Part shown: positions 51,397 through 55,162 of the stretch, piece by piece
How the letters are laid out: every line of letters starts with the position of its first letter
How positions within the stretch are numbered: position 1 is the first letter of the stretch
Assembly: GCA_964444225.1 (NCBI GenBank)
Contig: CAYUFM010000005.1
Location: 1 to 55,162 of the forward strand
Direction of reading: 5' to 3'
Length of the DNA stretch: 55,162 bases
DNA from: JALHOM01 sp964444225
GTDB lineage: Bacteria > Patescibacteriota > Saccharimonadia > Saccharimonadales > 2-12-FULL-41-12
Translations under genes and position numbers: made by a program
The notes under the pieces: generated by a model
Database searches by the model: none
What the model was told of the DNA's origin: nothing
What the model saw: the letters and a program-made list of their open reading frames with translations, nothing else

Positions 51397-51601
51397 TTAA
51401 TTTAGTGTTTGGCTTCTTAAATAGGTTTATGGTTCTGCGAACAGCGTCCCACATTAGCAAGAAAAACAGTCCGTAATAACCTAGGTTCCCCGTCTCTAGT
51501 GCTAGTGCTCCTACCACGTATATTGCAATCAATAACTCTACTAGAATCAGTGCAAAGGCACCTTTTTTGTTAGAAGTTAATTTTGAATATCTTTCGTACA
51601 A
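51362..51601 (-). CDS. Small membrane protein after pnp
   Basis: A 79-aa protein with two membrane segments (about 15-34 and 41-58) and a basic C-terminal tail (KKPNTKLNAKRPKSKSRA). The start is TTG at 51601, one nt after the pnp stop, with GGAGG six nt upstream inside pnp. Function unknown; the basic tail might touch RNA or the RNA-decay enzymes encoded around it. Confidence 0.6.
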   Translation of the reverse strand: MYERYSKLTSNKKGAFALILVELLIAIYVVGALALETGNLGYYGLFFLLMWDAVRRTINLFKKPNTKLNAKRPKSKSRA

Positions 51602-51602
51602 T

Positions 51603-53729
51603 TTAGGCCTCCAAATCGGCGCTCTTCATACTTAATTGTAACCGACCTTTATCATCTATTGCTACTAGTTTAACATCAACCTTGTCGCCTTCCTTCACAA
51701 CATCACTAGGCTTTTCAACTCTTTCATCAGATAGCGCACTAACATGGACTAGGCCATCTTTTCCTGGCATTATCTCGACAAAAGCACCAAAATCTAGCAC
51801 GCTCACAACCTTAGCGCCTTTATAAACTCGTCCTACCTCTGGGTCATCTGTAATGCCTTTGATCATAGCAATCGCAGCATCAATACTAGCTTTATCGGCA
51901 CTAGCAACGTTGACTGTTCCGTCGTCTTTGATATCTATCTCGGCACCGGTTTCAGCAATAATCTTGTTGATAGTCTCTCCACCCTTGCCGATAACTTCAC
52001 GAATTTTATCAGGATTGATCTTGATAGCTTCTACTCGAGGTGCGTATGGGCTCATTTCACCAGGAGCTGAGATAACACTTAGCATGTGTTCGAGTATTTG
52101 GGCTCGGCCTTTTTTAGCCTGCTCTAGTGCAGCTTTTAGAGTCTCGATAGGTAATCCATGGACCTTCATGTCCATCTGAAGAGCTGTAATACCTTCAGTA
52201 GTACCAGTAACCTTAAAGTCCATGTCACCAGCAAAGTCCTCGGCATCAGCAATATCACTAAGAATTATCGGCTTTGTACCATCTAACATTAGACCCATTG
52301 CGATACCGCTTACTGGTCGAAGTAGTGGCACACCAGCGTCCATAAGTGCTAATGTCGAGCTACAGGTTGCTGCCATCGATGTACTACCGTTTTGACTCAT
52401 AATTTCTGTGACAGAACGGATTGCATACGGAAAATCTTCTTCGCTAGGCAAAACCGCTGTCAAGGCTCTTTCTGCTAGGTATCCGTGACCAATTTCTCGC
52501 CTACCAGGACTACCAAGGCGACGTACTTCTCCTACAGTCCAACCTGGTGCGTTGTAGTGATGTAGGTATCTGCGTTCCTCGTCTTTTTCCATTGTGTCAA
52601 CGATTTGTGCGTAGCTAAGGGGTGCTAGCGTCACAATATTCATAGCCTGTGTCATACCTCTGGTGAATATGCTTGATCCATGAGCTCGGGGCAAAAGTCC
52701 AACTTCACTAGAAAGAGTTCTTATTTCATCAAGTTTACGGCCGTCAGGTCGAATTCCGTCCTCTACAATTCCTTTGCGAACATCTTTGTGTAATGCGTAT
52801 GTAAATGCATCATCGTATTCACGACGAAGTGGCTTAAACTCTTCTTCGCCTATCTCTTTAGTAAAATGATCTTCCATTTGTGACCTGAGATCACGAACCA
52901 TCTCATTGCGCTCTGGGTAGTGTTTACGCAAAGAAACACCGAGCTTACCCTCAACCCATTTATCGACTGCTTTTTGAATATCTTCGTTTGGCATTAATAG
53001 GTTAAATTCTTGGGTTTTTATCTTTACTTGCTTCATTAGGTCTTTTTGAAGCTTGATAGCCGGTTGCATAGCTTCTTGTGCAAAAGCAATGGCTTCGACC
53101 ACCTGCTCTTCTGTCACCTCGTTAGCTCCAGCCTCTACCATCATTACGCCATTTTCTGTACCGGCTACTACTAGGTCTAGTTTGCCGTTGTTTAGCTTTT
53201 CTGCAGGCATGAAAGCTTCATATTCGCCCTTGTCGTTGATACCAACCCGAAGTCCAGCTACTGGGCCCTCAAATGGTGCGCCTGTTAACATAAAGGCTGC
53301 ACTCATAGCGATCATCGCAATCATGTCTGGTCGGAAAGCCGGATCAAGACTAAGCACCGTAGCTACACCCTGCACTTCGTGACGATAGCCTTTTGGCCAC
53401 AACGGGCGAATCGGACGGTCAATCAAACGGCCAATCAAAATTGCATCATCGCTTGGGCGACCCTCTCTTTTAATGAACCTTGAGCCGCTGATTTTGCCAG
53501 CTGCATACATTTTTTCTTCGTAGTCGATACTTAGTGGAAAATAGTCAAAGCCTTCCAATGAATTGGCGCTAACCATTGCTGTTCCTAGTATGACCGTCTC
53601 TCCGTAACGGGCTAATACACTGGCACTACTACGAAAGCCTACTCTGTTGATTTCTAGTGTTAGTGTTTTCCCGCAAAGCTCTGTAGATACACTTACTACG
53701 TCTTTACCATAAGGGTTAATTGTTGGCAT
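51603..53729 (-). CDS. pnp: Polyribonucleotide nucleotidyltransferase
   Basis: A 708-aa PNPase: two RNase PH domains separated by a helical domain (second core with EVRRLGSPGRREIGHG and FPYAIRSVTEIMSQNGSTSMA), a KH domain (INPDKIREVIGKGGETINKI) and an S1 domain (GRVYKGAKVVSVLDFGAFVEI). It degrades RNA 3' to 5' by phosphorolysis. Gene order rpsO-pnp is conserved among bacteria. Confidence 0.97.
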   Translation of the reverse strand: MPTINPYGKDVVSVSTELCGKTLTLEINRVGFRSSASVLARYGETVILGTAMVSANSLEGFDYFPLSIDYEEKMYAAGKISGSRFIKREGRPSDDAILIGRLIDRPIRPLWPKGYRHEVQGVATVLSLDPAFRPDMIAMIAMSAAFMLTGAPFEGPVAGLRVGINDKGEYEAFMPAEKLNNGKLDLVVAGTENGVMMVEAGANEVTEEQVVEAIAFAQEAMQPAIKLQKDLMKQVKIKTQEFNLLMPNEDIQKAVDKWVEGKLGVSLRKHYPERNEMVRDLRSQMEDHFTKEIGEEEFKPLRREYDDAFTYALHKDVRKGIVEDGIRPDGRKLDEIRTLSSEVGLLPRAHGSSIFTRGMTQAMNIVTLAPLSYAQIVDTMEKDEERRYLHHYNAPGWTVGEVRRLGSPGRREIGHGYLAERALTAVLPSEEDFPYAIRSVTEIMSQNGSTSMAATCSSTLALMDAGVPLLRPVSGIAMGLMLDGTKPIILSDIADAEDFAGDMDFKVTGTTEGITALQMDMKVHGLPIETLKAALEQAKKGRAQILEHMLSVISAPGEMSPYAPRVEAIKINPDKIREVIGKGGETINKIIAETGAEIDIKDDGTVNVASADKASIDAAIAMIKGITDDPEVGRVYKGAKVVSVLDFGAFVEIMPGKDGLVHVSALSDERVEKPSDVVKEGDKVDVKLVAIDDKGRLQLSMKSADLEA

Positions 53730-53947
53730 TCTTTCCTTTATCTTTCTGTTCGGTTCCTCGATTCAAATATACGCATATTTAATGTATATATCTGCTGTCG
53801 AGATCCGAACTATTAGTTGTTCAGTTACTTATTATAAACTAGTTTTTTATGTTCAAAGCCCATTTCAAAGCTTTAAATAATGATTCACCCGCTTTGATTG
53901 GTGCTCTCATTTCTACCCACCATGAATGGGCAGAATGAAAGAATCAA

Positions 53948-54214
53948 TTATCTTCTAATTCCGAGTTTTTGAATTAGATCAAGGTACTTCTGGCTGTCTT
54001 TTTCTGCTATGTACTTGAGCAGACGCTTACGCTTGCCTACCATTTGCAAAAGTCCACGGCGAGCCATAAAATCTTTTTTATTTACCTTTAGATGCTCGGT
54101 AATTTCATTAATTCTTGCGGTCAAAATACCCACCTGAGCCTCTGGGCTACCAGTGTTCTTTTTATCCTTAACAATATCGGCGACAATCGCCTGTTTCTTC
54201 TCACTTGTAATCAT
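53948..54214 (-). CDS. rpsO: Ribosomal protein uS15
   Basis: An 88-aa uS15 with the usual length and the motifs TGSPEAQVGILTARINEITEHLK and GLLQMVGKRKRLLKYI. It binds 16S rRNA early in 30S assembly. A weak hairpin (near 53912-53936) lies between rpsO and pnp, where other bacteria have an RNase-sensitive site. Confidence 0.97.
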   Translation of the reverse strand: MITSEKKQAIVADIVKDKKNTGSPEAQVGILTARINEITEHLKVNKKDFMARRGLLQMVGKRKRLLKYIAEKDSQKYLDLIQKLGIRR

Positions 54215-54254
54215 TAGAGGTAGTTTAACACCTTATAACTTATTTTGCAACAGA

Positions 54255-54580
54255 TTAACTAGCTTGCTGGATTTGATCGGGCTTTTCGATTGGTTCTGGT
54301 CTATAACCGGCGGGTATATAACCAGGGTTTTGACTACGTATAATCTCTAGGGCATTCGCCTGAGAAGATGTCCTTAGTGCACTATGACCAGACGCAAGTC
54401 CAAAAGCTAAACAGGCTGTTCCTATCGCAAATTGAATAGGGCGATCAAGCGTTGCCTCGACCTGGGTGTTGGCTCCAATAATATTAGACACACCTACTGC
54501 AATGTTTACTGAACTCAAAAAACCGAACGCCTTGAGCTAGCTCTTAAGTCTTGAATTTCATCACCTAAAACTTCTTTCAT
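54255..54580 (-). pseudogene. Unknown small membrane protein gene with a one-base frameshift
   Basis: ATG 54580 opens a frame (MKEVLGDEIQDLRASSRRSVF, 21 residues) that stops at a TGA right after a run of six T. The following frame continues at once (SSVNIAVGV to the end, 87 residues counted from a TTG at 54518), and adding one T to the run would fuse both into a 108-aa protein with a membrane segment (about 48-65) and a Pro-rich tail. The perfect promoter upstream of 54580 supports the longer gene. The shift may be a real mutation, a sequencing error in the homopolymer, or slippage. No family recognised. Confidence 0.5.
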
Positions 54581-54588
54581 AATTATTA

Positions 54589-54617
54589 ATTATAACCAAT
54601 AGTTTCATGCTTGTCAA
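54589..54617 (-). promoter_or_regulatory. Perfect consensus promoter, leaderless
   Basis: TTGACA (minus, 54617-54612), exactly 17 nt, TATAAT (54594-54589), then 8 nt to the ATG at 54580. Both hexamers are perfect. The -35 lies within the last codons of truB. Transcription should begin at or next to the start codon. Confidence 0.8.
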
Positions 54618-55162
54618 GTTTCTATGTATTCTGAACTAATTTGTTCAACCTTGATGGCTTTTTGTAGGCTGTATTTGCCCACTACCGTTCGCTCCAATCT
54701 GGTCATATAACCCACCGTACCGAGTTTTTTGGCGATGTCTTCTACTAGGCTACGGATATATGTACCACTGCTAACAGATACAATGAAGTCAATTAGTGGT
54801 GGGTTGAATTTATCCAGCTTAATATCATAAATTTTTATTGGACGGGGTTCTAATTTTACTTCTTTGCCGGCTCGCGCTAGCTTATAGGCCCGCTGGCCGT
54901 TGATTTTTATAGCCGAATAAATCGGTGGTGTCTGCATACTTTCGCCCAAGAAACTGTCCAAAACGTCCTTTAGTTTCCCTTCTGTAATCTCTACTTCTGG
55001 CCCTGGCGTTTTTTCGCCCTCACTATCGCCTGTCGTACTGCTTTCACCCAGTTTCATCTGAACCTGGTAAGTTTTATCTAGTTTAGAAAATTCCTGAGCG
55101 CGCTTACAGTAATCACCAACAACTACGATCATCAGCCCTGTAGCCTGTGGGTCTAGTGTGCC
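54614..55162 (-). CDS. truB: tRNA pseudouridine-55 synthase, N-terminus cut by window edge
   Basis: The visible 182 codons match TruB. At the edge the frame reads GTLDPQATG, where Asp is the catalytic residue, so the gene continues beyond 55162 and the Met at 55132 is internal. Further motifs are KTYQVQMKLG, TPPIYSAIKINGQRAYKLARAG and SSGTYIRSLVEDI. TruB makes pseudouridine 55 in the T loop of tRNAs. The gene runs into the promoter of the small gene downstream. Confidence 0.95.
   Translation of the reverse strand, partial: GTLDPQATGLMIVVVGDYCKRAQEFSKLDKTYQVQMKLGESSTTGDSEGEKTPGPEVEITEGKLKDVLDSFLGESMQTPPIYSAIKINGQRAYKLARAGKEVKLEPRPIKIYDIKLDKFNPPLIDFIVSVSSGTYIRSLVEDIAKKLGTVGYMTRLERTVVGKYSLQKAIKVEQISSEYIET

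Noticed and set aside
53912..53936. Terminator between rpsO and pnp
   Set aside because: The hairpin is short with a mismatch and has no T tract; at most a processing site.
54510..54530. Programmed -1 frameshifting at the T6 run
   Set aside because: The codons GTT TTT do not form a standard X-XXY-YYZ slippery site, and no downstream stem was seen. A lost base or sequencing error is simpler.

Overview
ORGANISM. The window looks like the chromosome of a Candidate Phyla Radiation (Patescibacteria) bacterium, most likely Candidatus Saccharibacteria (TM7). It has compact operons, a minimal type IV pilus locus (pilM-N-O, pilB, pilT, pilC, pilA, pilD and minor pilins), many membrane-anchored proteins of unknown family, and TGA used as an ordinary stop, which argues against the recoded SR1/Gracilibacteria lineages. 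No rRNA gene or other decisive marker is present, so the phylum call is an inference. LAYOUT. 1-2965: 3' end of a tRNA-Val with its terminator, a structured non-coding stretch, nrdR, a membrane glycosyltransferase with a small membrane partner, and tRNA-Thr. 3099-10498: tRNA-Asp, a 7.3 kb integrative element inserted at its 3' end, and the displaced tRNA-Asp terminator on the far side. All element genes lie on the minus strand: a large serine integrase, a tyrosine recombinase, a RarA-C-terminus-like protein, a protein of an island-associated family, and four small unknown genes. 10661-15880: cell-envelope genes (a catalytically degenerate beta-lactamase-fold protein, a parvulin foldase, a PH-domain membrane protein), tRNA-Arg, ndk and a Xer-type recombinase. 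15877-32726: the type IV pilus locus with its minor pilins and associated secreted proteins; one minor pilin carries a C-terminal polysaccharide-lyase-like domain. 32981-37573: plus-strand genes for an M14 zinc peptidase, YchF and an ABC exporter. 37570-55162: minus-strand housekeeping genes: an intact class A beta-lactamase-like enzyme, tlyA, EF-P, rpsF-ssb-rpsR, ftsK, RNase J, a family-4 uracil-DNA glycosylase without its Fe-S cysteines, PNPase, rpsO and truB (cut by the window edge). HOW IT WORKS TOGETHER. The most informative structure is the tRNA-Asp element. A 9-bp direct repeat (3166-3174 and 10457-10465) marks its ends, and the serine integrase reading frame crosses that repeat in phase on both sides. 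In the excised circle the integrase would have a different C-terminus, and its stop would overlap the start of the 9433-10398 gene, which is cut off from the operon in the integrated state. The element also brings its own rho-independent terminator for tRNA-Asp, written antisense inside the integrase gene. The pilus locus is complete enough to build and retract a pilus; the lyase-like minor pilin suggests a tip that binds or cuts host glycans, which would suit an epibiont. Several genes (34938, 36054, 54580 and possibly 14963 and 2841) have a -10 box ending 7-10 nt before the start codon, pointing to leaderless transcripts.
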